Origin: Streptomyces sp. CNH099
GTDB lineage: Bacteria > Actinomycetota > Actinomycetes > Streptomycetales > Streptomycetaceae
NCBI GenBank assembly: GCA_000514715.1
Contig: AZWL01000001.1
Location: forward strand, 310,186 to 374,185
DNA length: 64,000 nt
Reading direction: 5' to 3'
The notes under the pieces are model-generated. The model was given only the letters and a program-made list of their open reading frames with translations. It ran no database searches and had not been told where the DNA came from. Positions 35,805 through 45,100 of the stretch are shown here, piece by piece (the first letter of the stretch is position 1; the number at the start of each line of letters is the position of its first letter). A program made the position numbers and the translations under genes.

Positions 35805-36704
35805 ATGCGATTCGGACTCCTCGGCACCGGACCCTGGGCAGAGCGCGCGCACGGTCCCGGACTCCAGGCACACCCGCGGGCGGAGATCGCCGGCGTGTGG
35901 GGCCGGCGTCCGGAGGCGGCGCAGGCTCTCGCCGACCGCTTCTCCACGCGCGCGTACGACGACGTCGACGCCCTCTTCGCCGACTGCGACGCGGTGGCCG
36001 TGGCGCTGCCGCCGGACGTGCAGGCCCCGCTCGCGGAGCGCGCCGCCGCGGCGGGCTGCCATCTGCTGCTGGACAAGCCCGTCGCCACCGACGTGGCCGC
36101 CGCCAGGCGGGTGGTGGACGCGGTCGAGCGCGCCGGGGTGGCCTCCGTCGTCTTCTTCACGCTGCGCTTCCGCGCGGAGACCGCCGGCTGGCTGGCCGAG
36201 CGGGCCGGCGAGGAAGGGTGGCTGCTCGGCCGCGCCGACTGGCTCTCGCCCGTCTTCGCCGGCGCCGACACGCCGTTCGCGGCCTCGCCCTGGCGCGGCG
36301 AGAAGGGCGCGCTGTGGGACGTCGGACCGCACGCCCTGTCGATGCTGCTGCCGGTCCTCGGCGACGTGGACCCGGCCGCGCCCGGCGCCGTCACCTCCGC
36401 GCGGGGCCCGGGCGACACCGTGCACCTCGCGCTGCGGCACGACTCCGGCGCGTCCAGCACGTGCACGCTCAGCCACACCGTCCCGCCGCAGGCGTCCGGG
36501 GTCACCGTGCAGCTGCACGGCACGCCCGGCGTGCAGACGGCGCCGGAGCGGGACGACGGGCCCGTGCCCGCGTTCGTCAACGCCGTGGACGCGCTGCTGG
36601 AGGCGGCCGGCAGCGGCCGGCCGGACCCCCGCGACGTACGCCTCGGGCTGCGCGTGTCGGAGATCCTCGCGGCGGCCGAGGAGCAGTTGTCCGCACGCGG
36701 GTGA
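35805..36704 (+). CDS. Gfo/Idh/MocA family oxidoreductase
   Basis: NAD(P)-dependent dehydrogenase family acting on sugars, inositols or their derivatives; 299 residues, slightly shorter than the usual 330-390. RFGLLGTGPWAERAHGPGL at 2-20 is the nucleotide-binding start, and LLLDKPVATDVAAAR near 89-103 contains the EKP-equivalent DKP motif with the catalytic lysine. LWDVGPHALSML near 170-181 supplies the active-site histidine. No sugar genes are next to it, so the substrate is open. Confidence 0.87.
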   Translation: MRFGLLGTGPWAERAHGPGLQAHPRAEIAGVWGRRPEAAQALADRFSTRAYDDVDALFADCDAVAVALPPDVQAPLAERAAAAGCHLLLDKPVATDVAAARRVVDAVERAGVASVVFFTLRFRAETAGWLAERAGEEGWLLGRADWLSPVFAGADTPFAASPWRGEKGALWDVGPHALSMLLPVLGDVDPAAPGAVTSARGPGDTVHLALRHDSGASSTCTLSHTVPPQASGVTVQLHGTPGVQTAPERDDGPVPAFVNAVDALLEAAGSGRPDPRDVRLGLRVSEILAAAEEQLSARG

Positions 36705-37023
36705 CCCGCTGCGCTACGGGCACGTGTACGGGCCGGGCAGCGGCTGCGCGGTCGGGGACGGGGACGGGACGCGCGGCGGGCCCGGCCGACGGGTCGTTCA
36801 CCGCGCAGGTCCGGGCCGGCCGGGTCCCGCCCCGGACAAGCTCCGTCGGGTACGCGCGGCGCTGGACGGCGGCGGGCACCGGGCGGGCGGGGTAGCCGCG
36901 GGCGCCCCCGGGCCGCGCCGGTCCGCCGTCCCGGCCGCGTTCGGGGGCAGGCACGGGGGCCGGGGAGGCAGTGCCTAGACTCGCCCCGACCACTGATCTT
37001 GACCGCACCGGGGGGTTCCGCCC
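36705..37023. other. Non-coding stretch with a candidate promoter near its right end
   Basis: This 319-bp stretch has no gene I can support; its open frames have poor codon bias. TAGACT at 36975-36980 is a likely -10 element for the lipoprotein gene, giving a leader of about 37 nt that ends in a GGGGGG ribosome site. Confidence 0.5.
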
Positions 37024-38055
37024 ATGGGCACGACCAAGTCCGCCGTATCCACCGCCGCCGCGGGACTGGCCGCGCTCGTGCTGACCGCGGCGTGCAGCGG
37101 CGGTTCGGACGACGACGCGGGGGACGCGGGCGACGGCGCGGCGGGGCCCCGGCCGGTGCTCAGCGAGGCCCGGGCGCGCACCGTGCTGGAGAACTACGTC
37201 GAGGCCAACAACGCGGCCAACGCCGAGCTGGACCACGGGGCGCTCGGCAAGGTCGAGGGCGGCGCGCTGTTCCAGCAGAGCCGGGCGCAGTACCGGCAGT
37301 TCCCCACGTACGAGAAGAAGTACCAGAAGCGCTACAAGAAGCCGTTCCGCTACCTCGCCGACAGGGCCGACTACCACATCCCCGCCCGCGGCGACTGGTA
37401 CATGGTCGACGCCCCCGTCGAGGGCCCCGGCTACCACGAGGGCGACCGCAGCCTGCTCGTCTTCCAGCGCGCCGGCGGCACCTGGAAGAACGTCGCCTCC
37501 GTCGGCATCCAGGGCCGGCTGCCCGAGGTCGCCCGCGGCGACGCCGGGCTGCCGACCGTGCTGCCCGCCGACGCCCGGGTCGGCTCGACCGCGCTCGACG
37601 GCCTCGACGACGCGGTCAACGACCTCTACGTGTCGGGAGGCCGGAAGGAAGGCAGGCTCCTCGCGGAGAGCGAGGTGCGCCGGAACATGGTCAAGGACCA
37701 CACCACCCGGCGGGACTGGATCAAGCCGGAGCACGACGGGTACTTCGAGACCGAGTTCGAGACCGAGAACCGCAAGTGGGACGAGGCGTACGAGCCCGCC
37801 TTCCCCGACGTCTACGCGCTGCGCACGGCCGACGGCGGCGCGCTGGCCGTCTTCAACTCCTACGACGCGCGGGTGGACTTCGCGACCCGGCCGGGCTTCC
37901 ACGTCATCCCGGGCGACGCCACCAGGCTGTACGTCGAGGAGGAGGAGCCGCCGGGCGTGCGGGAGTACTACGCCGTGCAGAACGCGGCGTACGTCCCCGC
38001 CGACGGCAAGGTCGAGCAGCTCGGCGGCGAGGTCGAGATGATCGGCGCCAGCTGA
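37024..38055 (+). CDS. Secreted lipoprotein of unknown function
   Basis: A 343-residue exported protein. The signal MGTTKSAVSTAAAGLAALVL ends in a lipobox (LTAAC, cysteine 24), so the mature protein should be lipid-anchored on the outer face of the membrane. An acidic linker (SDDDAGDAGDG) follows. The folded part contains many aromatic residues and two similar halves around VLENYVEANNAAN and YALRTADGGALAVFNSY. I do not recognise a named domain with certainty; comparable streptomycete proteins are annotated as hypothetical lipoproteins. The GGGGGG ribosome site lies 8 nt before the ATG. Confidence 0.78.
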   Translation: MGTTKSAVSTAAAGLAALVLTAACSGGSDDDAGDAGDGAAGPRPVLSEARARTVLENYVEANNAANAELDHGALGKVEGGALFQQSRAQYRQFPTYEKKYQKRYKKPFRYLADRADYHIPARGDWYMVDAPVEGPGYHEGDRSLLVFQRAGGTWKNVASVGIQGRLPEVARGDAGLPTVLPADARVGSTALDGLDDAVNDLYVSGGRKEGRLLAESEVRRNMVKDHTTRRDWIKPEHDGYFETEFETENRKWDEAYEPAFPDVYALRTADGGALAVFNSYDARVDFATRPGFHVIPGDATRLYVEEEEPPGVREYYAVQNAAYVPADGKVEQLGGEVEMIGAS

Positions 38056-38101
38056 CCGCGCGGCGGGCCGTTCGGCGGGGTGCCGCCGGGCGGCCGGAGG
38101 G

Positions 38102-39193
38102 TCAGCCGTCGAGGGGCTGCAGCTCCAGGCGGCCGAGGTGCTCCGGGTCGGCGATCACCTCGATGCCGACGATCGTGCCGTCGGCGACGTCGAGGGTGAA
38201 CGCGATCTTCGGCTGCCCCTGGTGCAGCCACACCAGCCCGGGCGCGCCGTCCACCAGGGCCGGGCGGGCGGCTCTCAGCCGCCCCGTGAAGACGTCCGCG
38301 ACCGCCACCGCGCCGCGGACCTCCTCCGCGGCGCCGGCGGCCACCGCGGTGGCGTCGGCGTGGAGCACCACGTCGGGGTCGAGCAGGGCGAGGAGCGCGT
38401 GGAAGTCCTCCCCGCGCGAAGCGGTGAGGAACGCGCGGGCGGTCACGCTCCAGCGCGGTGCTGCACGCCCCTCCGCCGGGGTGGCGGTCGCCCCCGCGGC
38501 GCTGGCGGCGTGCGGGGCGGCGGGGCGCGCACCCGGCGCCTCCCCGCTCCGGCGGCCCGCCTCCGCGCCGTCGGCCCCGGTGCCCTGCATGCGCCGCCGG
38601 GCGCTGAGGGCCAGTTCCCGGGTCGCGGCCGGCGAGCGCCGTACGATCGGGGCGATCTCGTCGTAGGGGACCGCGAACAGGTCGTGCATCACGAACGCCA
38701 GCCGCTCCGCCGGCGCCATCGAGTCGAGCACGGCGAGCAGCGCGATCCCCACGGAGTCGCCGCGGAACCTCTCCCGGTCCCGCTCCGGCCGGTCCGCTCC
38801 CGCCACGCCGGCGGCTGCGCCTGTGCCTGTGCCTGGGCCTGTGCCTGGGCCTGTGCCTGCGCCGACCGCGGGCTCCCGGGCGGCCGTCGGCCTGTTCCGT
38901 TCACCTGCGCCCTCCGGCTCGGGCGCGGGCTCCCACGGCTCGGGCGGGTCCAGCGGGTCCTCGCCCCGCGCCGCCCGGGCCCGGAGGATGTTCAGCGAGA
39001 CCTGGCCCACGACCGTCCGCATCCAGCCCCCGAAGCTCTCGACCCCGTCCGGCCCCGCGCGGCTCACCCGCAGCCATGCCTCCTGCACGGCGTCCTCGGC
39101 CTGACCGGCCGAGCCCAGCACCCGGTGGGCGACCGCGCGCAGGTGCGCGCGCTGCTCCTCGAAGCGCCGGGCCAGGAAATCGTGCTCGTCCAT
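38102..39193 (-). CDS. ECF41-like RNA polymerase sigma factor with SnoaL-type C-terminal domain
   Basis: Alternative sigma factor of 363 residues. Region 2 reads RVLGSAGQAEDAVQEAWLRV near 25-44. Region 4 has LDSMAPAERLAFVMHDLFAVPYDEIAPIVRRSPAATREL near 160-198. A SnoaL-like domain (about 245-360) with HADATAVAAGAAEEV and IEVIADPEHLGRLEL replaces a separate anti-sigma factor, as in the ECF41 group. The linker between regions 2 and 4 is unusually long (about 70 residues) and includes GTGPGTGPGTGTG from a DNA hexamer repeat. GGAGGAAGGA precedes the ATG. Confidence 0.87.
   Translation of the reverse strand: MDEHDFLARRFEEQRAHLRAVAHRVLGSAGQAEDAVQEAWLRVSRAGPDGVESFGGWMRTVVGQVSLNILRARAARGEDPLDPPEPWEPAPEPEGAGERNRPTAAREPAVGAGTGPGTGPGTGTGAAAGVAGADRPERDRERFRGDSVGIALLAVLDSMAPAERLAFVMHDLFAVPYDEIAPIVRRSPAATRELALSARRRMQGTGADGAEAGRRSGEAPGARPAAPHAASAAGATATPAEGRAAPRWSVTARAFLTASRGEDFHALLALLDPDVVLHADATAVAAGAAEEVRGAVAVADVFTGRLRAARPALVDGAPGLVWLHQGQPKIAFTLDVADGTIVGIEVIADPEHLGRLELQPLDG
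38815..38862. repeat. Hexamer tandem repeat (8 x CTGNGC) inside the sigma-factor gene
   Basis: Eight consecutive 6-bp units of the form CTGNGC (48 bp) are read on the minus strand as alternating Gly and Ala/Thr/Pro. Unit number could change by slippage without shifting the frame, since each unit is two codons. Confidence 0.85.
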
Positions 39194-39328
39194 CGGGTCC
39201 TTCCTCCGTTCCACCGCGTCACCACCGTGACCAGCGGAGCGCGCCCGATGTGACAGTACGGCCGGCGGAGGTGCCCGGGTGGTGAGACGGCGTTGCCGTG
39301 CGGACGGGGGCCGTGGTCCGATCGCCGC

Positions 39329-40549
39329 ATGACTCGCCGCATCGTGATCGTCGGGGCCGGGATCGTCGGTTCGTCGCTGGCCGGAGCGCTCGCCGGGAGG
39401 GACGGATGCGAGGTCACGGTCCTCGACCGCTCCCCCGCCGGCCGGCTGTACGGGTCCACGGGGCACGCGCCCGGCTACGTCGGGGTGCTCGGCGAGTCCC
39501 CGGTCCTCACCGACCTGGCCCGCGCCACCGTGCGGATCTACCGGGACCTCACGGACGACGACGCGGCCGGCGGCGCCCCGCCGGACGGCGGCGCCGGCTT
39601 CGAGGAGACCGGCTGCCTGGAGGTCGCCACCTCGCCCGCGGCGTACGGGACGCTGCGGGGCCGCGCCGCCCGCGCCGCGGCCGCGGGCCTGGCCGCGCGG
39701 CTCGTGGGGCCCGAGGAGGCCGCCGCCCTGGCGCCGCGGTTCGTCGACGCGGAGACGGCCGTGGCCGGGCTGCACTTCCCCGGCGACGGCACCGCACGCG
39801 CCGGGCTGCTCACCGCCGTGCAGCGGCGCCGGGCCGAGGCGGAGGGCGCGGAGTTCGCCGACGGCGCGGAGGTGACGGGCCTGGAGATACGCGCCGGGCG
39901 CGCGCACGGCGTGTGGCTCGCCGACGGCACGCTCGTACCGGCCGACGACACGGTGCTCGCCTCCGGTGTCTGGGGCCCGCTGCTCGCCGCGCGGGCAGGC
40001 GTGCAACTGCCGCTGACGCCGGTGGCCCACCCGTACGTCTACGGCGGCCCGCGCCGGGAGCGGCATCCGCGCGGGCCGTTCGTGCGCTGGCCCGAGCACC
40101 ACGTCTACGCCCGCGACCACGGCGACCGGGACGGTATCGGCACCTACGACCACGAACTGCGCCCGGTGGCGCCCGCGGACCTCGGGGTGCGGGCCGAGGA
40201 GCCCTGGCCGGGCGAGCCGTTCGACGGCGCCGTGGCCGCCGCGCTCGCCCTGCTGCCGGCCGCGCACCGCTTCGCGCCCGCCGTCCGCCTCAACGGGGTG
40301 TTCTCGGTGACGCCGGACAACATGCCGCTGCTCGGCCCGTTCGACGGGCTGCCCGGGCTGTGGTCGGCGACCGCGGTCTGGGTGACGCACGCCGCGGGTG
40401 CGGCGGCGGCGCTCGCGGAGGCGATGGACGGCGACGAGCCGGGCGCGGGGTTCGCGGCGCTGTCGCCGGACCGCTTCGCCGGCGAGCCGGCCGGTGTCCT
40501 GCGCCGCCGGGCGCTGCGCCACTACAACGACATCTACGCCGCCGGCTGA
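39329..40549 (+). CDS. FAD-dependent oxidoreductase (DAO/sarcosine-oxidase type)
   Basis: Flavoenzyme of 406 residues related to the FAD domain of sarcosine and dimethylglycine dehydrogenases. RIVIVGAGIVGSSLAGALAGR at 4-24 binds FAD. STGHAPGYVGVLGESPVL near 46-63 matches the S(T)xHAxG loop of the group that often holds the covalent-flavin histidine. FSVTPDNMPLLGPFDGLPGLWSATAVWVTHAAGA near 327-360 is the C-terminal signature. I start it at ATG 39329. It is divergent from the sigma factor gene, and the substrate is unknown. Confidence 0.85.
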   Translation: MTRRIVIVGAGIVGSSLAGALAGRDGCEVTVLDRSPAGRLYGSTGHAPGYVGVLGESPVLTDLARATVRIYRDLTDDDAAGGAPPDGGAGFEETGCLEVATSPAAYGTLRGRAARAAAAGLAARLVGPEEAAALAPRFVDAETAVAGLHFPGDGTARAGLLTAVQRRRAEAEGAEFADGAEVTGLEIRAGRAHGVWLADGTLVPADDTVLASGVWGPLLAARAGVQLPLTPVAHPYVYGGPRRERHPRGPFVRWPEHHVYARDHGDRDGIGTYDHELRPVAPADLGVRAEEPWPGEPFDGAVAAALALLPAAHRFAPAVRLNGVFSVTPDNMPLLGPFDGLPGLWSATAVWVTHAAGAAAALAEAMDGDEPGAGFAALSPDRFAGEPAGVLRRRALRHYNDIYAAG

Positions 40550-40691
40550 GGCGGCCCCCTCCCCCGGCCCGGCGGGGCCCGGAGCCGGCCGCACGGACCT
40601 GCGGCGGCGGGCCGTCCCGGCGCCTGTGGAAAACCTCCGGCGCGGTCGGACCGGCGCCGTAGGATCTCGGTGAGATCACCGGAGGTGGGCA

Positions 40692-42458
40692 GTGGCCGTG
40701 GACGAGACCCCCGAAGCAGACGTGCCGCCCTGGCGGATGCTGCTCGCCTACGCGCGCCCGCACCGCTGGGCGCTGCTCGCCGGGGCGCTGCTGTCGCTGG
40801 CGACGGGCGCCACCGGGCTCGCCCTGCCGCTGGTCGCGCGGTCGCTCATCGACGACCTGTCCGAGGACCGGTCCATCGCCGGGGCGCTGGTGCTGATGTC
40901 GGTGCTGGTCGTCGCCAACGCCGGCGTCGGGGCGCTCGGTTCGTACGTGCTGCGGCGCACCGCCGAGTCGGTGGTGCTCACGGCGCGGCGCCGGCTCAGC
41001 TCGTATCTGCTGCGGCTGCGGATAGCGGCCGTGGACCGCACGGAGCCCGGGGACCTGATGGCCCGGGTGACGTCCGACTCCACGCTGCTGCGCGAGGTCA
41101 CCACCGACACCCTCGTCGGGCTCGGCACCGGCGGCCTAACCGCCGTGGCGACGCTGGTGCTGATGGGCGTCGTCGACCCCGTGCTGCTCGCGGTGACCGC
41201 CGGGGTGATCGCCGCCGCCGGCACGGTCATCGGCGTGATCGTGCCGCGCATCAACCGGGCGGCGAAGCGGGCGGCCGAGTCCGTGGGCCTGATGGGCGCG
41301 GCGCTGGAGCGGGTGCTCTGCGCGCTGCGCACGGTCAAGGCGTCGGGCGCCGAGCACCGCGAGGAGCGGGCGGTGCACGCGGCGGCGCAGGAGTCGTGGC
41401 GGCAGAGCGTGCGGGCGGCCAAGTGGTCGGCGCTGGCCGGGAACACGGCGGGGCTGTCCATGCAGGTCGCGTTCATCACCGTGCTGGCGGTGGGCGGGGC
41501 GCGGGTGGCGACCGGGGCGATCGACGTCGGCACGCTGGTCGCCTTCCTGCTCTACGTCTTCTATCTGATGTCGCCGATCCAGCAGGTGGTGGGCGCGGTC
41601 ACGCAGTACCAGTCGGGAGCCGCCGCGCTGACGCGTATCCGCGAGGCGCAGCTGCTGCCGGCCGAGCCGGCCGCCGAGCCCGCGCCGCTGCCGGAGCCGG
41701 GCGCCGAGCCGGCGGGGCTGGCGTTCGAGGACGTCCGCTTCCGGTACGCCGACGACCTGCCGTTCGTGCACCACGGCGTCAGCTTCCGGGTGCCGCCGCG
41801 CGGCATGACGGCGTTCGTGGGCCCGTCGGGGGCGGGGAAGACGACCGTCTTCTCGCTGATCGAGCGGTTCTACGAGCCGACCGCCGGCCGGATACTCCTC
41901 GACGGCGCCGACGTCACCCGCTGGGAGATACCGGCGCTGCGCGCCGCCATCGGCTACGTGGAACAGGACGCCCCCGTGCTCTCCGGCTCGCTCGCCGACA
42001 ACCTGCTGCTCGGCAACGCGGCGGCCGGCGAGGACGACGTGCGGGCGGTGCTGAAGACCACCCGGCTCGACGGCCTGGTGGCCCGGCTGCCGCAGGGCCT
42101 GGACACCCTGGTCGGGCACCGCGGCACCAGGCTGTCCGGCGGCGAGCGCCAGCGCGTCGCGATCGCCCGTGCGCTGCTCCGCCGACCCCGGCTGCTGCTG
42201 CTCGACGAGGCCACGTCGCAGCTGGACGCGGTCAACGAGGCGGCCCTGCGCGACACCGTCGCGGAGGTGGCGCGCAGCACCACGGTGCTCGTCGTCGCGC
42301 ACCGGCTGTCGACCGTCACCAGCGCCGACCGGATCGTGGTGATGGACGCGGGCCAGGTGCGGGCCGTGGGCACGCACGCCGAGCTGGTCGCCGGCGACCC
42401 GCTCTACGCCGAGCTGGCCACCACCCAGTTCCTCGCCGCCACGGCCGGCACCGCATGA
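40692..42458 (+). CDS. ABC exporter, fused permease-ATPase (ABCB/MsbA type)
   Basis: Half-transporter of 588 residues that should work as a homodimer in the plasma membrane. Six helices span about 20-310. The ATPase has Walker [10 protein letters not shown] near 376-384, signature [15 protein letters not shown] near 480-494, Walker [10 protein letters not shown] and the H-loop VVAHRLST. Substrates of such exporters are usually lipids, peptides or drugs. The GTG start has GGAGGTGG 5-12 nt upstream. Its stop codon lies 30 nt before the DUF4032 gene, so both are probably co-transcribed. Confidence 0.92.
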   Translation: MAVDETPEADVPPWRMLLAYARPHRWALLAGALLSLATGATGLALPLVARSLIDDLSEDRSIAGALVLMSVLVVANAGVGALGSYVLRRTAESVVLTARRRLSSYLLRLRIAAVDRTEPGDLMARVTSDSTLLREVTTDTLVGLGTGGLTAVATLVLMGVVDPVLLAVTAGVIAAAGTVIGVIVPRINRAAKRAAESVGLMGAALERVLCALRTVKASGAEHREERAVHAAAQESWRQSVRAAKWSALAGNTAGLSMQVAFITVLAVGGARVATGAIDVGTLVAFLLYVFYLMSPIQQVVGAVTQYQSGAAALTRIREAQLLPAEPAAEPAPLPEPGAEPAGLAFEDVRFRYADDLPFVHHGVSFRVPPRGMTAFVGPSGAGKTTVFSLIERFYEPTAGRILLDGADVTRWEIPALRAAIGYVEQDAPVLSGSLADNLLLGNAAAGEDDVRAVLKTTRLDGLVARLPQGLDTLVGHRGTRLSGGERQRVAIARALLRRPRLLLLDEATSQLDAVNEAALRDTVAEVARSTTVLVVAHRLSTVTSADRIVVMDAGQVRAVGTHAELVAGDPLYAELATTQFLAATAGTA

Positions 42459-42487
42459 TGGACAGCGGACGACGAAGGAGGCCCGCC

Positions 42488-43717
42488 GTGCGCCCGGAGC
42501 TGCAGATCAGCGCCACCAACCCGGAGCATCCCGCCGCGCTGCTCGACCTGCCCTGGGAGCTGCCGCTCGACGCCTGGCCGGAGAGCTGTCTCGTCGACCT
42601 GCCGCGCGGCATCTCGCGGCACGTGGTGCGCTTCGCCGAGGCCGGCGCCGAGGTCGTGGCGATCAAGGAGGTGCCGGAGCGCGCGGCCCGCCGGGAGTAC
42701 GAGCTGCTGCGCGACCTCGACCGGCTGGGCATCCCCGCCGTGGCCGCGCTGGCGGTCGTCACCGGGCGCACCGGCGCGGACGGCGAGCCGCTGGAGCCGG
42801 CGCTGGTCACCCGGCACCTGGTGGGCTCGCGCCCGTACCGGGCCATGTTCGAGACGACGCTGCGTCCGGGCACCGTGAACCGGCTGATGGACGCGCTGGC
42901 CGTGCTGCTGGTGCGGCTGCACCTGGCGGGCTTCGCCTGGGGCGACTGCTCGCTGTCCAACACCCTCTTCCGCCGGGACGCCGGCGCCTACGCCGCGTAC
43001 CTGGTGGACGCCGAGACCGGGCAGATCCAGCCGCGGCTGAGCCACGGCCAGCGGGAGTACGACATCGAGCTGGCCCGCATGAACATCTCGGGCGAGCTGA
43101 TGGACCTGGAGGCCTCCGGGGCGCTGCACCCGTCGATCGACCCGATCCCGTTCGGCGCGGCCATCGCCGAGCGGTACGGCGACCTGTGGCACGAGCTGAC
43201 CCGCGAGTCGGTCTACCCCGCCGACAAGCGGCACTACATCGAGCGCCGCATCCGCCGCCTGCATGACCTCGGCTTCGACGTCGCCGAGATGCAGATCACG
43301 CACTCGCCGGCCGGCGACACCGTCTCGTTCGTGCCGAAGGTCGTCGACGCCGGCCACCACCAGCGCCAGCTGCTGCGGCTGACCGGCATGGACACCGAGG
43401 AGAACCAGGCCCGCCGGCTGCTGAACGACCTGGAGAGCTGGATGGCCACCCAGGACGACTACGCGCCCGGCGACCCCCTCGGGGCCCGGCCCGAGGTGCT
43501 GGCGCACCGCTGGGTGCGGGAGGTCTTCCGGCCGACGGTGCGTGCGGTGCCGCTGGAGCTGCGCGGCCAGCTGGATCCGGCGCAGGTCTACCACGAGGTG
43601 CTGGAGCACCGCTGGCTCCTGGCCGAACAGGCGCAGCGGGACGTGGGGCTGCCGGCCGCGGTCGCCGACTACGTCGCGAACGTGCTGCCGCGCTCCGCGG
43701 CCGGCACCTCCGGCTGA
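42488..43717 (+). CDS. DUF4032 domain protein with protein-kinase-like fold
   Basis: A 409-residue protein. The N-terminal half looks like an aminoglycoside-phosphotransferase/kinase fold: VVAIKEVPERAARREYELLRDL near 58-79 gives a lysine and glutamate pair, FAWGDCSLSNTLF near 153-165 resembles the catalytic loop (D and N), and LVDAETG resembles the metal-binding DFG position. The DUF4032 part follows (RRIRRLHDLGFDVAEMQITHSPAGD). I chose GTG 42488 because GAAGGAGG lies just before it; an ATG at 42455 overlapping the exporter stop would add 11 basic residues. Activity and target are unknown. Confidence 0.82.
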   Translation: MRPELQISATNPEHPAALLDLPWELPLDAWPESCLVDLPRGISRHVVRFAEAGAEVVAIKEVPERAARREYELLRDLDRLGIPAVAALAVVTGRTGADGEPLEPALVTRHLVGSRPYRAMFETTLRPGTVNRLMDALAVLLVRLHLAGFAWGDCSLSNTLFRRDAGAYAAYLVDAETGQIQPRLSHGQREYDIELARMNISGELMDLEASGALHPSIDPIPFGAAIAERYGDLWHELTRESVYPADKRHYIERRIRRLHDLGFDVAEMQITHSPAGDTVSFVPKVVDAGHHQRQLLRLTGMDTEENQARRLLNDLESWMATQDDYAPGDPLGARPEVLAHRWVREVFRPTVRAVPLELRGQLDPAQVYHEVLEHRWLLAEQAQRDVGLPAAVADYVANVLPRSAAGTSG

Positions 43718-43781
43718 CGACCGCCCGCGCCGGCGGACCGGCCGCGCCCGCCGCCGGCTGCCGCGGGCCGCCCCGGCAGGG

Positions 43782-43787
43782 TAGCGT
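43782..43787 (+). promoter_or_regulatory. -10 hexamer, leaderless start of the LytS-type kinase gene
   Basis: TAGCGT ends 6 nt before ATG 43794 and no ribosome site lies between. Confidence 0.5.
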
Positions 43788-43793
43788 CCGTCC

Positions 43794-45053
43794 ATGCCCG
43801 GGATGTCGGCCGCGACCGCGGCACTGCTGCTCGGCGCCGTGGTGGTCCTGTGCGCCGCGGCGGCGTTCATCGGCGTGCACGTCGCCCGCAACCGGCAGTA
43901 CGGCACCCCGCAGGAGCGGGCCGCGTACGAGACGCTGCACACCGCCTCCCTCGCCGCGCCCCCGCTGCGCGCCGGCCTCACCGACGACAGCGCCCGCCGG
44001 GCCGCCCCGCACCTGCGGGCCCTGCTCGGGGCGCCCGCGCTCGCGCTCGCCGACGGCGCGGGCGGGCTGCTGGCGTGGGACGGCCCCGAGGGCAAGCCGG
44101 GGCACGACCACTCCGAAGCCGTCCCCGGGGCCGCGGCGCAGGTCACGGAGAGCGGCCGCACGCAGGTCGTCGGCCCCCGCGAGGTCGCCTGCACCTGGCC
44201 GGACTGCCCGCTGCGGCACGCGGTGGCGGTGCCGCTGACGGTCGCCGGCCGGATCGACGGCGTGCTCGCCGTCTTCACCTCCCAGACCTCGGCGGGCCTG
44301 GTGCGGGCCGCGTCCGAGGTGGCCCGCTGGGTCTCCGCGCAGCTGGAGCTGGCCGAGCTGGACAGCTCCCGGGCCGCGGCCAGCGAGGCGGAGCTGCGGG
44401 CGCTCCGCGCGCAGATATCCCCGCACTTCATCTACAACTCGCTGTCCACCGTCGCCTCCTTCGTACGCACCGACCCGGAGCGGGCCCGCGAGCTGATCGT
44501 GGAGTTCGCCGAGTTCACCCGCTACTCCTTCCGCCGCCACGGCGACTTCACCCCGCTCTCGGAGGAGTTGCGCTGCATCGACCGCTACCTGCTGCTGGAA
44601 CGCGCCCGCTTCGGCGGCCGGCTGGAGGTCTCGCTGCGCGTGGCGCCGGAGGTGCTGAGCGTCGTGGTGCCGTTCCTGTGCCTGCAGCCGCTGGTGGAGA
44701 ACGCCGTACGGCACGGGCTGGAGGAGAAGCCGGGCCCCGGGCGGCTCACCATCACCGCGGCCGACGGCGGCAGCGAGGCGCTGATCAGCGTCGAGGACGA
44801 CGGCGCCGGGATGGAGCCGGAGACCCTGGCCCGCACCCTCGCCGGGGACCTGGCGGAGCTGGCCGAGCTGGCCGGGGACGCGCCGCGGGCGCCGGGCATC
44901 GGGCTGCGGAACGTCGACGAGCGGCTCCGGCAGGTCTACGGGGACGCCTACGGGCTCGTCATCGAGACCGCTCCAGGGGCGGGCACGACGGTGCACGTCC
45001 GGGTGCCGAAGTTCCATCCGGACGCGGTGCAGAGCGGCCCCGGCGGGCTGTGA
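43794..45053 (+). CDS. LytS/YehU-type sensor histidine kinase
   Basis: Membrane kinase of 419 residues. One N-terminal helix (about 8-30) is followed by a GAF-like sensor region (about 60-190) that contains two cysteines in ACTWPDCPL. The phosphoacceptor is H211 in QISPHFIYNSLSTVASFVR, the His_kinase motif. The ATPase has N-box PLVENAVRHGLEE near 300 and G-boxes in VEDDGAGM and GIGLRNVDERL. Its partner is the LytTR regulator 48 nt downstream. The following symporter genes suggest it senses or responds to a carboxylate such as acetate or pyruvate, by analogy with YpdAB/BtsSR; that is inference. Confidence 0.91.
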   Translation: MPGMSAATAALLLGAVVVLCAAAAFIGVHVARNRQYGTPQERAAYETLHTASLAAPPLRAGLTDDSARRAAPHLRALLGAPALALADGAGGLLAWDGPEGKPGHDHSEAVPGAAAQVTESGRTQVVGPREVACTWPDCPLRHAVAVPLTVAGRIDGVLAVFTSQTSAGLVRAASEVARWVSAQLELAELDSSRAAASEAELRALRAQISPHFIYNSLSTVASFVRTDPERARELIVEFAEFTRYSFRRHGDFTPLSEELRCIDRYLLLERARFGGRLEVSLRVAPEVLSVVVPFLCLQPLVENAVRHGLEEKPGPGRLTITAADGGSEALISVEDDGAGMEPETLARTLAGDLAELAELAGDAPRAPGIGLRNVDERLRQVYGDAYGLVIETAPGAGTTVHVRVPKFHPDAVQSGPGGL

Positions 45054-45088
45054 GCGGGAGACGGGTTTCGCTGCCGCCGCGCCCCGCA

Positions 45089-45094
45089 TAGGGT
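45089..45094 (+). promoter_or_regulatory. -10 hexamer, leaderless start of the LytTR gene
   Basis: TAGGGT ends 6 nt before ATG 45101. It suggests the response regulator also has its own promoter within the operon. Confidence 0.45.
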
Positions 45095-45100
45095 GCCCGC

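Noticed and set aside
36705..37023. Open frames in the gap before the lipoprotein gene.
   Set aside because: Codon bias is poor on both strands and no domain or ribosome site supports them.
38821..38862. The short hexamer array as a possible CRISPR or regulatory repeat.
   Set aside because: The units are contiguous without spacers, lie in a coding frame and give a simple Gly-rich linker.
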